Position numbers and translations under genes: made by a program. DNA of 64,000 nucleotides from Lachnospira multipara ATCC 19207 (GTDB lineage Bacteria > Bacillota > Clostridia > Lachnospirales > Lachnospiraceae), in NCBI RefSeq assembly GCF_000424105.1, contig NZ_AUJG01000001.1:372001-436000 (forward strand), read 5' to 3'. The notes beneath the pieces are model-generated. The model searched no databases, was not told the DNA's origin, and saw only the letters and a list, made by a program, of their open reading frames with translations. Below are positions 1 to 8,347 of the stretch, one piece after another. The first letter of the stretch is position 1. Each line of letters opens with the position of its first letter.

Positions 1-1
1 T

Positions 2-2542
2 GCAACAGGTTATGTTAAGGAATTATATCATCCAGATTACGTAGCTAAGAGAATGGAAATCGGTGCTGTTATGGCCGCTGCTCCAAGAGCTGCAGTTAAG
101 AGAGAAAGTTCAGATCCAGGAGATATCATTATCTTACTTGGTGGTAGAACAGGACGTGATGGCTGTGGTGGTGCTACAGGTTCATCTAAGGTTCATACAG
201 AGAAGTCTATTGAAGAGTGTGGCGCAGAAGTTCAGAAGGGTAATGCACCTACTGAAAGAAAGATGCAGAGACTCTTTAGAAGACCAGAAGTTACAAAGCT
301 TATTAAGAAGTGTAACGATTTTGGTGCTGGCGGCGTTTCAGTTGCTATTGGTGAATTAGCTGATGGTTTAAGAGTTGATCTTGATAAGGTTCCAAAGAAG
401 TATGAAGGTCTTGATGGTACAGAACTTTCAATTTCAGAATCACAGGAAAGAATGGCTGTTGTAGTTGATCCTAAGGATGTTAAGGAATTCTTAGCTTATT
501 CAGCAGAAGAAAACTTAGAGGCTATTGAAGTTGCTGTTGTTACAGAGGAACCAAGACTTGTACTTACATGGAGAGGTAAGGATATCGTTAATATTTCAAG
601 AGCTTTCCTTGATACTAACGGTGCTCACCAGGAAACTTGCGTAGAAGTTGAGATGCCTGTTGAAGAAGAAAATGTATTAACTCCTGTAGAAGTAGAAGAT
701 GTTAGAGCTAGCTGGCTTAAGGTTTTAGGTGACTTAAATGAATGCTCTCAGAAGGGTCTTGTAGAAAGATTTGACTCTTCAATCGGTGCAGGCACAGTAA
801 CAATGCCTTATGGTGGTAAGTATCAGCTTACAGAAACACAGGCTATGGTTGCTAAGTTACCAGTTCTTAAGGGTAAGTGCGATACAGTAACAATGATGTC
901 TTATGGTTTTGATCCATTCCTTTCAAAGTGGAGCCCATACCATGGCGCTATGTATGCTGTAGTTGATTCAGTTGCTAAGATCGTTGCAACTGGTGGTGAT
1001 TATAAGAAGATTAGATTTACATTCCAGGAATACTTTAGAAGAATGAGCGAAGATCCTAAGAGATGGAGTCAGCCTTTTGCAGCACTTCTTGGTGCTTACG
1101 AGGCTCAGATGGAATTCGGTCTTCCATCAATTGGTGGTAAGGATAGTATGTCAGGTACATTTGAAGATATCGATGTTCCACCAACACTTTGTTCTTTCGC
1201 TATTGATATTGCTAAGGAATCAGACATTGTCACTCCTGAATTAAAGGCAGCAGGTAATGTCTTAGTTAGATTTGATATTGCTAAGGATCAGTATGATCTT
1301 CCTAACTTTACACAGCTTAAGGAGATGTATTCAGCTATCCATGAGCTTACATTATCAAAGGCTATTGTTTCAGCTTATGTTCTTGATGCTAAGGGTCTTG
1401 TACCAGCAGTATCTAAGATGGCATTTGGTAACAAGTTAGGTGTAGCATTAGATGAAAGCTTAGCTAAGAAGGATTTATTCTCTCCAAGCTATGGCTGCAT
1501 CGTTGCAGAAGTTCCTGCAGATAGATTAGCTGATATTAAGGTTGCTTATACTAAGGTTGGTGAGGTAACTGCTGAAGCTAAGTTTACATATAAGAATGTT
1601 TCAATTAATCTTGAAGAAGCTCTTAGCGTTTGGTCTGACACACTTGAGTCAGTATTCCCAACAAAGGCTTCTAAGGAAACAGATAAGATTGAGGCTATTA
1701 GCTACGACGCTAAGGAAATTCACATTTGCAAGAATAAGGTTGCTAAGCCAACAGTATTCATCCCTGTATTCCCAGGTACAAACTGTGAATATGATTCAGC
1801 TAGAGCTTTTGAAAATGCTGGCGCAAACACAATCGTTAAGGTATTTAAGAACTTAGATGCTGCAAGCATCAGAGAATCTGTTGATGAATTTAGCAAGGCT
1901 ATTTCACAGTCACAGATTATCATGTTCCCAGGTGGTTTCTCAGCTGGTGATGAACCAGATGGTTCTGCTAAGTTTTTTGCTACAGCATTTAGAAATGAAA
2001 AGATGAAGGAAGAAGTTACAAAGCTTCTTAACGAAAGAGATGGTTTAGCTCTTGGTATCTGTAATGGTTTCCAGGCTCTTATTAAGCTTGGTTTAGTACC
2101 AAACGGTGAAATTACAGGTCAGGATTCTAACTCACCAACTCTTACATATAACACAATTAACCGTCATATCTCTAAGATGGCATACATCAGAGTTGCATCT
2201 AATAAGAGCCCATGGCTTGCAGGCGCTAAGCTTGGTGGCGTTTATACAAACCCAGCTTCACACGGTGAAGGTAGATTTGTAGCTCCTAAGGAATGGCTTG
2301 ATAAGCTTATTGCTAACGGACAGGTTGCAACACAGTACTGTGACTTAGATGGAAATGTATCAATGGATGAAGAGTGGAACATCAACGGTTCATATATGGC
2401 TATTGAAGGTATTACATCTCCAGATGGTCGTTGCCTTGGTAAGATGGCTCACTCAGAAAGACGTGGCGATTCAGTTGCTATTAACATCTATGGCGAACAG
2501 GATCTCAAGATCTTCGAGTCAGGTGTTAAATACTTCTTATAA
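2..2542 (+). CDS. purL: Phosphoribosylformylglycinamidine synthase, 5' end missing
   Basis: This enzyme makes FGAM from FGAR, glutamine and ATP in de novo purine synthesis. The reading frame is open from the window edge, so only the last 846 residues of an expected protein of about 1250 are present. The glycine-rich AIRS-type signature GGRTGRDGCGGATG lies near residue 50. The C-terminal glutaminase domain starts at FPGTNCEYD and carries the nucleophile Cys in GICNGFQ and the catalytic His in PASHGEGRF. It is therefore the large single-chain PurL form rather than the split PurL/PurQ/PurS type. A strong terminator follows. No other purine gene is visible. Confidence 0.97.
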   Translation, partial: ATGYVKELYHPDYVAKRMEIGAVMAAAPRAAVKRESSDPGDIIILLGGRTGRDGCGGATGSSKVHTEKSIEECGAEVQKGNAPTERKMQRLFRRPEVTKLIKKCNDFGAGGVSVAIGELADGLRVDLDKVPKKYEGLDGTELSISESQERMAVVVDPKDVKEFLAYSAEENLEAIEVAVVTEEPRLVLTWRGKDIVNISRAFLDTNGAHQETCVEVEMPVEEENVLTPVEVEDVRASWLKVLGDLNECSQKGLVERFDSSIGAGTVTMPYGGKYQLTETQAMVAKLPVLKGKCDTVTMMSYGFDPFLSKWSPYHGAMYAVVDSVAKIVATGGDYKKIRFTFQEYFRRMSEDPKRWSQPFAALLGAYEAQMEFGLPSIGGKDSMSGTFEDIDVPPTLCSFAIDIAKESDIVTPELKAAGNVLVRFDIAKDQYDLPNFTQLKEMYSAIHELTLSKAIVSAYVLDAKGLVPAVSKMAFGNKLGVALDESLAKKDLFSPSYGCIVAEVPADRLADIKVAYTKVGEVTAEAKFTYKNVSINLEEALSVWSDTLESVFPTKASKETDKIEAISYDAKEIHICKNKVAKPTVFIPVFPGTNCEYDSARAFENAGANTIVKVFKNLDAASIRESVDEFSKAISQSQIIMFPGGFSAGDEPDGSAKFFATAFRNEKMKEEVTKLLNERDGLALGICNGFQALIKLGLVPNGEITGQDSNSPTLTYNTINRHISKMAYIRVASNKSPWLAGAKLGGVYTNPASHGEGRFVAPKEWLDKLIANGQVATQYCDLDGNVSMDEEWNINGSYMAIEGITSPDGRCLGKMAHSERRGDSVAINIYGEQDLKIFESGVKYFL

Positions 2543-2600
2543 AAAGTTGCTGTTTGGTTGTAATTTGTTAGTATAATTGATTGTGTAAGTATTTAGAAAT

Positions 2601-2660
2601 AAAAGCTCACCATTTTCTAATAGATATTTATATCTTATTAGTAAATGGTGGGCTTTTTTA
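2601..2660 (+). terminator. Rho-independent terminator after purL
   Basis: A 15-base arm (2601-2615) pairs with 2643-2657 with one G-T pair, and inner bases extend the stem. It runs into a T-rich tract and ends the purL transcript before the metal locus. Confidence 0.85.
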
Positions 2661-2743
2661 TTGACTTTTATAATTTCAAATAGTAGTATTTTGACTGTGA
2701 GTTAGTCATCACAAACTAAATTTTATATATAGAAGGTGATTTG

Positions 2744-3121
2744 ATGGGATCAGCAATCGTTGTTGTTATTCTTTTAGTAGTTGTAGTATTTGCTTTTATT
2801 CAGTCAAGAAAGCATATGAAGGGTGAAGGCGGATGCTGCGGCGGAGGCCAGGATGAAGTTGCTAGCCAGGAAAGAAAAAAACTAGATAATCCAGTAATTG
2901 GACGAAAGACATTATCTATTGAGGGCATGCATTGCGACAATTGTAAGAATAGTGTAGAACGTTCAATCAATAGATTAGATGGTGCTTCAGCAGTGGTTGA
3001 TTTAAAGAAAAATATTGCCATTGTAGATTATGATAGAGAACTAGATGATGCAGCTTTAAAGATAGCTGTTGAAAGACTAGATTTTAAATTACTCTCAATT
3101 AAAGATGAAAAGTTGTCTTAA
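2744..3121 (+). CDS. Membrane-anchored heavy-metal-associated (HMA) domain protein
   Basis: This small protein has one N-terminal transmembrane helix (about residues 3-20), then a Cys-Gly-rich linker (GEGGCCGGGQ) and an HMA fold at about residues 55-125. The metal site GMHCDNC is the CxxC motif of CopZ-type chaperones and P-type ATPase N-domains. A membrane anchor plus a CCGGG linker also resembles the Cys-rich peptides that accompany FeoB. The start is the ATG behind AGAAGGTGA; a TTG one codon upstream is less likely. It lies directly upstream of the iron genes, so a role in metal handling at the membrane is inferred. The metal cannot be read from the sequence. Confidence 0.8.
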   Translation: MGSAIVVVILLVVVVFAFIQSRKHMKGEGGCCGGGQDEVASQERKKLDNPVIGRKTLSIEGMHCDNCKNSVERSINRLDGASAVVDLKKNIAIVDYDRELDDAALKIAVERLDFKLLSIKDEKLS

Positions 3122-3123
3122 AA

Positions 3124-3170
3124 GGCTTATTTTCCCAATACTATTATAAACAATAGTATTGGGAAAAGCC
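3124..3170 (+). terminator. Long perfect hairpin after the HMA gene
   Basis: A 16-bp perfect stem (3130-3145 with 3152-3167) around a 6-base loop directly follows the HMA stop codon. No T-run follows, so it may be a weak terminator, an RNA-stabilising 3' end, or a separator from the next promoter. Confidence 0.55.
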
Positions 3171-3171
3171 C

Positions 3172-3224
3172 TTGACAAGTGGGTTAGACTGTGCTAACTT
3201 ATAATTAAGTTAGCGATAGCTAAC
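3172..3224 (+). promoter_or_regulatory. Promoter overlapped by two GTTAG/CTAAC dyads
   Basis: TTGACA lies at 3172-3177. A -10 could be TAACTT (3195-3200, 17-base spacer) or TATAAT (3200-3205, 22-base spacer). Dyad 1 is GTTAG-N6-CTAAC at 3183-3198, inside the spacer. Dyad 2 is the perfect GTTAGC-GATA-GCTAAC at 3209-3224. Their centres are 26 bp apart. The shape and AT content recall DtxR/IdeR-type metalloregulator boxes, so iron- or manganese-dependent repression is inferred. A GGGTTA/TAACCC hairpin at 3244-3260 lies downstream. Confidence 0.6.
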
Positions 3225-3278
3225 TAAAAAGGATTTTTTATTCGGGTTATTAAGTAACCCGTTATTTTAAACATATTG

Positions 3279-3368
3279 GTTAGATTAGTCTAACGTAAGT
3301 GAGATGTTTTAAACTTATAGCTATAAGGGGATATGATAATAGAACACTATTTAACTTGACTTAAGTTA
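3279..3368 (+). promoter_or_regulatory. Third and fourth dyads around a promoter for the DUF2325 gene
   Basis: A third perfect dyad, GTTAGA-TTAG-TCTAAC, lies at 3279-3294. A weak promoter follows: TTAAAC (3309-3314), 17 bases, TATGAT (3332-3337). A related inverted repeat, TAACTT-GACTT-AAGTTA, lies at 3352-3368, near the expected transcript start. The arrangement suggests a cluster of operators for one regulator controlling the genes from 3400 onward. Confidence 0.5.
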
Positions 3369-3399
3369 GATTAATGGGCGCTAGATTGAGGAGGTAATC

Positions 3400-3693
3400 A
3401 TGAGCGTTGTAATTATTGGTGGTAATGAGTGTATGGTGTGCCAGTACGAGAAGATTTGTAAGAAGCATGGTTGTAAGGCTAAGGTTTTCGTTAAGGAAAA
3501 GAGCGGATTTAGGGACCGTCTTGGTAGTCCTGATCTCATGATTCTTTTTACAAATACAGTTTCTCATAAGATGGTGCTATCAGCTGTTAGTGAAGCAAAG
3601 AAAAATGATATTGAAGTTATTAGAACACATTCTAGTAGTGCTTCTTCATTAAATAACGTGCTCGACGAATATTTTGCAGCTATTGAAGCATAA
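3400..3693 (+). CDS. DUF2325 family protein
   Basis: This 97-residue protein begins with MSVVIIGGNECM, the usual start of DUF2325 proteins, and continues with an alternating beta/alpha pattern of a small Rossmann-like fold. Cysteines at about residues 12, 15, 21 and 26 (CMVC, C, C) and the conserved SAVSEAKKN region are visible. GAGGAGGT supports the ATG. The molecular function of the family is unknown. Its place behind metal-type operators and before DUF3793 and flavodoxin suggests a role in iron or redox physiology, which is inference. Confidence 0.8.
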   Translation: MSVVIIGGNECMVCQYEKICKKHGCKAKVFVKEKSGFRDRLGSPDLMILFTNTVSHKMVLSAVSEAKKNDIEVIRTHSSSASSLNNVLDEYFAAIEA

Positions 3694-3700
3694 ATGACAT

Positions 3701-3733
3701 GACCTTGGAGAGGGTCTTTAAAAACTACTACGT
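3701..3733 (+). promoter_or_regulatory. Small conserved leader element, copy 1 (before DUF3793)
   Basis: GACCTTGGAGAGGGTC folds as a 6-bp stem (one G-U pair) with a GGAG loop and is followed by ACTACTACGT. The same 33-base unit, 30 of 33 identical, precedes pheS at 43096-43128. It lies between two co-directional genes, 8 bases after the DUF2325 stop and 24 bases before the DUF3793 ATG. The SD-like GGAG in the loop makes translational control plausible but unproven. Confidence 0.55.
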
Positions 3734-3756
3734 ATGTATTTAAGGGAGTAACAGTC

Positions 3757-4386
3757 ATGGAAGATATCTTAGAACTTAGGAGATGGGTGGATAACAAAAT
3801 CGAGATGGATTTAATTAGAGAATGTGCCCCAACCTTAGCAGGTTTGAAAACCGCAAATCTTTTCAACTATAAGTTCGATGATCTTACAAATATGCATAAA
3901 GAACTTGCCAGAATTAATGGATTATTAAACATTAAGGGCGTATATGTAAGAATTCTTAGAAAGTCCATGACTAGAGCTCTTTTATATGTCTATAGACCGG
4001 TAAGACTTGCCAAAGACTTAACCAATCCGCTTGCAGTAAGCCTTTTAAAAAAGGAAGGCTACGGGGATTACATTAAAAAGACAAGCCCTAGAGAATGCAG
4101 CATGATTGAGATTTGTGAGAAGGCGATATATTTTCTTACTAGAAGAGTCAATGAATCTGAGTGTTTTCCTCATGAGATTGGATTATTCCTTGGATATCCT
4201 GCAGTGGATGTAAAAGGATTTATTGAACAAAAGGGACAGAATTGCAAGTGCTGTGGCTTTTGGAAGGTATATGGTGATGAGGAAAGCTCTAAGATGAAGT
4301 TTGAACAGTATAGAAAATGTATCGAGGTCTATAAAAAAGTCTTCCTACAGGGAAGAAGCTTATGTCAGCTTACAGTAAGCGCGTAA
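3757..4386 (+). CDS. DUF3793 family protein
   Basis: This 209-residue soluble protein carries the marks of DUF3793: FPHEIGLFLGYP at about residue 146 and a Cys-rich NCKCCGFWKVYGD stretch at about residues 166-178. The family is common in gut Clostridia and often sits next to flavodoxin genes, as here; the biochemical role is unknown. TAAGGGAGTAAC precedes the ATG. It is probably co-transcribed with the DUF2325 gene through the leader element at 3701-3733. Link to iron limitation is inferred from context only. Confidence 0.8.
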   Translation: MEDILELRRWVDNKIEMDLIRECAPTLAGLKTANLFNYKFDDLTNMHKELARINGLLNIKGVYVRILRKSMTRALLYVYRPVRLAKDLTNPLAVSLLKKEGYGDYIKKTSPRECSMIEICEKAIYFLTRRVNESECFPHEIGLFLGYPAVDVKGFIEQKGQNCKCCGFWKVYGDEESSKMKFEQYRKCIEVYKKVFLQGRSLCQLTVSA

Positions 4387-4502
4387 GTTTTACATTTTCA
4401 AAATCGTTAAAAAACAAGTAATTGTTTTTTATATAACCTATGTACGGGTTAACATGGGTAACACTACTTAATAACCGCATGGCGGGAGAATGGAGGAAAA
4501 TA

Positions 4503-4928
4503 ATGAGTAAAGTAGCAGTAGTATTCTGGAGCCAGACAGGTAACACAGAAGCTTTAGCAAACGCAGTAGCAGAAGGAGCTAAGTCTGCAGGTGCAGAAGT
4601 ATCAGTATTAGGATTTGGTGATATTAATTCATCTAATATCGCTTCATATGATGCAATTGCATTTGGTTGTCCAGCAATGGGTGCTGAGCAGCTTGAAGAA
4701 ACAGAGGTAGATCCTGTATTTACAGAACTTGAATCTTCACTTTCAGGAAAGAAGATTGCCCTCTTTGGTTCATACGGCTGGGGTTCAGGTGAATGGATGG
4801 AAGAATGGGAAAATAGAGCAAAGACAGCAGGTGCTAATCTTGCAGGTGCTTCTGTTATTTGTAATGAGGCACCAGATGACGATGCTTTAGCAAATGCTAA
4901 GAAGTTAGGTGAAACATTAGCAGCATAA
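4503..4928 (+). CDS. Flavodoxin
   Basis: This is a 141-residue FMN-binding electron carrier that commonly replaces ferredoxin under iron shortage. The phosphate-binding loop WSQTGNTEALA lies at residues 8-18. The FMN-stacking loops CPAMGAEQLEE and GSYGWGSGEWM follow, and the order matches short-chain flavodoxins. The start is the ATG behind TGGAGGAAAATA; an in-frame ATG at 4440 would add 21 residues without a ribosome site. A long hairpin terminator follows. Its place among ferrous-iron genes fits an iron-sparing role. Confidence 0.95.
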   Translation: MSKVAVVFWSQTGNTEALANAVAEGAKSAGAEVSVLGFGDINSSNIASYDAIAFGCPAMGAEQLEETEVDPVFTELESSLSGKKIALFGSYGWGSGEWMEEWENRAKTAGANLAGASVICNEAPDDDALANAKKLGETLAA

Positions 4929-4981
4929 TAATCTGTTAATACTTATAACTAAACTCAAACCAAACTAAATAGAAATGTTTT

Positions 4982-5048
4982 ACCCGTGCCTTTTTTAAGA
5001 CATGAAAATAATTTCCTTTATATTTTCAAAATAGGCACGGGTTTTTTA
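4982..5048 (+). terminator. Terminator after flavodoxin
   Basis: ACCCGTGCC (4982-4990) pairs with GGCACGGGT (5034-5042), an inner TGAAAATA/TATTTTCA stem sits between, and a run of T follows. The rest of 4929-5150 holds no other recognised feature. Confidence 0.85.
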
Positions 5049-5150
5049 GCAAATTTATTTAATAGTGTACATTTGTAAAGAATAAATTAAATATTTGTTT
5101 AAAAAGTAAATTTCTGAGTTTGATTTTGTTTACGAAATTTAGAAAAAGCT

Positions 5151-5215
5151 AATAATTATCGTTGACAACTAATTCTTGTTCGATTATACTAACTACGGTT
5201 ATGAAAATAATTATC
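5151..5215 (+). promoter_or_regulatory. feo operon promoter with flanking Fur-like half sites
   Basis: TTGACA (5162-5167), a 17-base spacer and TATACT (5185-5190) form a near-consensus sigma-A promoter. The decamer AATAATTATC occurs directly upstream (5151-5160) and again just past the expected start (5206-5215). It resembles the ATTATC half of a Fur box. Iron repression of feoA-feoB through these sites is inferred. Confidence 0.7.
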
Positions 5216-5238
5216 AATAAGAATGACATGGAGGTAAT

Positions 5239-5454
5239 ATGAGTATGCCATTATCAATGTTAGAAGAAGGAAACAATGGAACAATCGTTAGAGTAGGAGG
5301 CCTTGAAGAAACAAGACAGTTTCTTGAGAAGTTAGGTTTTGTTGTAGGAGCTGATGTGGAAGTGGTATCTAAGATGTCAGGTAATGTTATTGTTAACGTA
5401 AAGGGGTCAAGAGTTGCTATTGGCAAGGATATGGCCAATAAAATCATGATATAA
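5239..5454 (+). CDS. feoA: FeoA family protein, first copy
   Basis: This is a 71-residue SH3-like FeoA domain protein, the small cytosolic partner of the FeoB ferrous iron transporter. The conserved pattern runs from LEEGNNGTIVRVGG through LEKLGFVVGADVEVV to a terminal VAIGKDMANKIMI. TGGAGGT supports the ATG. It is the first gene of the feo operon and is followed by a second, different FeoA. The two may form a heteromeric FeoA module. Confidence 0.93.
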   Translation: MSMPLSMLEEGNNGTIVRVGGLEETRQFLEKLGFVVGADVEVVSKMSGNVIVNVKGSRVAIGKDMANKIMI

Positions 5455-5475
5455 TTATCATTAAAGATAATTTAT
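5451..5475 (+). promoter_or_regulatory. Fur-like inverted repeat between the two feoA genes
   Basis: ATAATTATC (5451-5459), six bases, then GATAATTTAT (5466-5475) form an inverted repeat of the half site also seen at the feo promoter. It overlaps the first feoA stop codon. It could be an internal operator or an RNA hairpin. Confidence 0.4.
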
Positions 5476-5564
5476 ATATATACTTTCTAGAAGGTTTAAC
5501 AGAATATGCACTAAATCATGTGTTATTTGATGTTTTAGAGCTAAATTTTAAAGGAGACAGGGAA

Positions 5565-5783
5565 ATGACTTTAAAAGAAGTAAAGACAGGTCAGACAGTT
5601 AAAGTTACAAAGCTTAACGGTGAAGGCCCAGTTAAGAGAAGAATTATGGACATGGGTATCACAAAGGGTATCGAAGTTTTCGTAAGAAAGGTTGCACCTT
5701 TAGGCGATCCAATTGAGGTTACAGTTCGTGGTTATGAGCTTTCATTACGTAAGGCAGATGCTGCTTTAATAGATGTAGAGTAA
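5565..5783 (+). CDS. feoA: FeoA family protein, second copy
   Basis: This 72-residue FeoA/SH3-like domain has the classic core RRIMDMGITKGIEV, a loop with VAPLGDPIEVTVRG, and a YELSLRKADAALI end. It is closer to the textbook FeoA than the preceding copy. The start is the ATG behind AAAGGAGACAGGGA; an in-frame upstream ATG at 5520 lacks a ribosome site. It lies 98 bases upstream of feoB and presumably contacts the FeoB GTPase domain. Confidence 0.94.
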   Translation: MTLKEVKTGQTVKVTKLNGEGPVKRRIMDMGITKGIEVFVRKVAPLGDPIEVTVRGYELSLRKADAALIDVE

Positions 5784-5881
5784 TTAGAGTTTTTATTAGA
5801 GTTTAAAAAGAAGTTTAAGAAAAAAGTTTAATGATGAAGACTAGGTAGAGTAACATTTGCCTAATCAGAAAGAGGTAGGAA

Positions 5882-8296
5882 ATGTCAATTAAGATTGCAC
5901 TTGCAGGTAATCCAAACTGCGGTAAGACAACTCTCTTTAACGCATTAACAGGATCAAACCAGTACGTAGGTAACTGGCCTGGCGTTACAGTAGAAAAAAA
6001 GGAAGGTAAGTATAAGGGCGATAAGAGCGTCGGTATTATCGATCTTCCAGGTGTTTACTCACTTTCTCCATATACAATTGAAGAAGTAGTAGCAAGAAAT
6101 TATTTAGTAAATGAAAGACCAGATGCAGTAATTAATATTGTTGATGGCACTAATATTGAAAGAAATCTTTATCTTTCAACACAGATTATTGAACTTGGTA
6201 TTCCAGTAGTTGTTGCAGTTAACATGATGGATATCGTCAATAAGGTTGGTGATAAGATTAATATAAAGAAGCTTAGCGAAGCTATTGGTGCTCCAGTAGT
6301 TGAAATCTCAGCTCTTAAGGGAACAGGTATTAAGGAAGTTGTAGATGCAGCTATTAAGGCAGCTAACTCAAAGAAGGCTAACGAACTTGCTCACAAGTTC
6401 AATCCTACAGTTGAGGCTGCAATTGAAAGTGTTAAGGCTAAGTTAGGTTCAGATGTTGAAGAAGCTCAAAAGAGATTCTTTGCAATCAAGTTCATTGAAA
6501 GAGATGATAAGATTGCTCAGTTAACAGCAACAGCTGTTGATGCTTCAGATGAAATTGCAACTCTTGAAAAAGAGTTTGACGATGATACAGAATCAATCAT
6601 TACTAATGAAAGATATACTTATATCTCATCTATTATTGATGGTTGTGTAACAAAGAATTCTGCTAGGAAGTTAACAACTTCAGATAAGATCGATAGAATC
6701 GTTACAAACAGAATTCTTGCTCTTCCAATCTTTGCAGTTATTATGTTTATTGTTTACTACATTTCAGTAACTACAGTTGGTACATATGTAACTGATTGGA
6801 CAAACGATGGTTTATTTGGTGATGGTTTCTACCTTTTTGGTAATGGTAGAGCTGCTTATGACGAAGCTATGACAGACTACTACGAAGATAACGTATGGAC
6901 TGATGAAGTTGTAGCTAATGTAGAAGGTGCTGTTGAAGCTGACATCACAGGTGCTGATGAAATCCTTGCAGCTATTAATGATGAGGATTACGGTGCATTT
7001 GATGAAGCTTATGGTTCGTACGGTGCTGAGTTAGATGAAAAGGAAGACGGTACATATTCAATTTCAGAAGTTGTTGATGAAGCAACTGGTGAAGATGCAG
7101 AACTTCCAGATAATGCAGATTACGGTACATGGGTTCCAGGTGTTCCAGTATTAGTTGGAAACTTACTTGAAGCTATTAACTGTAATGAATTTTTAACAGG
7201 TTTAATCCTTGATGGTATTGTAGCTGGTGTAGGTGCAGTACTTGGTTTCGTTCCACAGATGTTAGTATTATTTATCTTCCTTGCATTCCTTGAGGGATGT
7301 GGTTACATGGCAAGAATTGCTTTCATCATGGATAGAATCTTTAGAAAGTTTGGTTTATCAGGTAAGTCATTTATTCCTATCCTTATTGGTACAGGTTGTG
7401 GTGTTCCTGGTGTTATGGCTTCAAGAACAATTGAGAATGAAAGAGATCGTCGTATGACAATTATGACAACAACATTCATTCCTTGTGGCGCTAAGCTTCC
7501 TATTATTGCTCTTATTTCAGCAGCATTATTTAATAACGCTTGGTGGGTTGCTCCATCAGCATATTTCTTAGGAATTGCTGTAATTATTCTTTCAGGTATA
7601 ATCCTTAAGAAGACAAAGATTTTTGCTGGCGATCCAGCTCCATTCGTAATGGAACTTCCTTCATACCACTTACCAACAGTAGGTTCTATTTTAAGAAGTA
7701 TGTGGGAAAGAGGCTGGTCATTCATTAAGAAGGCTGGAACAATTATCTTACTTTCATCAATTCTTATTTGGTTAGGTTCAACATTTGGTTGGACAGACGG
7801 TGCATTCGGATGGAATGCAGATATTGAACTTGAAGATTCAATTCTTGGTGCAATTGGTAACGGTCTTAAGTGGATCTTTGCTCCTCTTGGATTTGCTAAT
7901 GCTACAGCAACAGTTGCAACAGTTATGGGTCTTGTAGCTAAGGAAGAAGTTGTTGGTGTATTTGGTGTCCTTGACTTTGAAGGTCTTGCACCACTTGCAG
8001 GTTACTCATTCCTTGCATTTAACTTACTTTGCGCTCCTTGCTTCGCTGCAATCGGTGCAATTAAGAGAGAAATGAACAGTGGAAAGTGGACATGGATTGC
8101 AATTGGTTATCAGTGTGTAACAGCTTATATCGTTGCTTACCTTATTTACCAGTTCGGTTTACTTATCTCAGGTTCAGTTAACGTATTAGGTTTAATTATC
8201 GCTATTGTTGTATTAGCATTTGTTTTATATCTTATCTTTAGACCATATAAGGAGGCAACAACTCTTAAGGTGGATAAGAAGGTTGCTAATATTTAA
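5882..8296 (+). CDS. feoB: Ferrous iron transport protein B with acidic insertion
   Basis: This is the inner-membrane Fe(II) transporter with an N-terminal GTPase. G1 is GNPNCGKTT (residues 9-17), G2 lies around NWPGVT, G3 is DLPG, G4 is NMMD and G5 is SALKG. The membrane domain begins near residue 278 and carries the two conserved Gate halves, including GTGCGVPG and a later CAPCFAA. At 804 residues it is somewhat long. The extra length is an acidic stretch at about 320-415, after the first membrane helix, with 30 Asp/Glu and one Lys. AGAGGTAGGAA supports the ATG. Confidence 0.97.
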   Translation: MSIKIALAGNPNCGKTTLFNALTGSNQYVGNWPGVTVEKKEGKYKGDKSVGIIDLPGVYSLSPYTIEEVVARNYLVNERPDAVINIVDGTNIERNLYLSTQIIELGIPVVVAVNMMDIVNKVGDKINIKKLSEAIGAPVVEISALKGTGIKEVVDAAIKAANSKKANELAHKFNPTVEAAIESVKAKLGSDVEEAQKRFFAIKFIERDDKIAQLTATAVDASDEIATLEKEFDDDTESIITNERYTYISSIIDGCVTKNSARKLTTSDKIDRIVTNRILALPIFAVIMFIVYYISVTTVGTYVTDWTNDGLFGDGFYLFGNGRAAYDEAMTDYYEDNVWTDEVVANVEGAVEADITGADEILAAINDEDYGAFDEAYGSYGAELDEKEDGTYSISEVVDEATGEDAELPDNADYGTWVPGVPVLVGNLLEAINCNEFLTGLILDGIVAGVGAVLGFVPQMLVLFIFLAFLEGCGYMARIAFIMDRIFRKFGLSGKSFIPILIGTGCGVPGVMASRTIENERDRRMTIMTTTFIPCGAKLPIIALISAALFNNAWWVAPSAYFLGIAVIILSGIILKKTKIFAGDPAPFVMELPSYHLPTVGSILRSMWERGWSFIKKAGTIILLSSILIWLGSTFGWTDGAFGWNADIELEDSILGAIGNGLKWIFAPLGFANATATVATVMGLVAKEEVVGVFGVLDFEGLAPLAGYSFLAFNLLCAPCFAAIGAIKREMNSGKWTWIAIGYQCVTAYIVAYLIYQFGLLISGSVNVLGLIIAIVVLAFVLYLIFRPYKEATTLKVDKKVANI

Positions 8297-8347
8297 CTTA
8301 ATAGAAAATGTAACTTATAGTATATTTATCTTAACAAGGAGGAAAAA

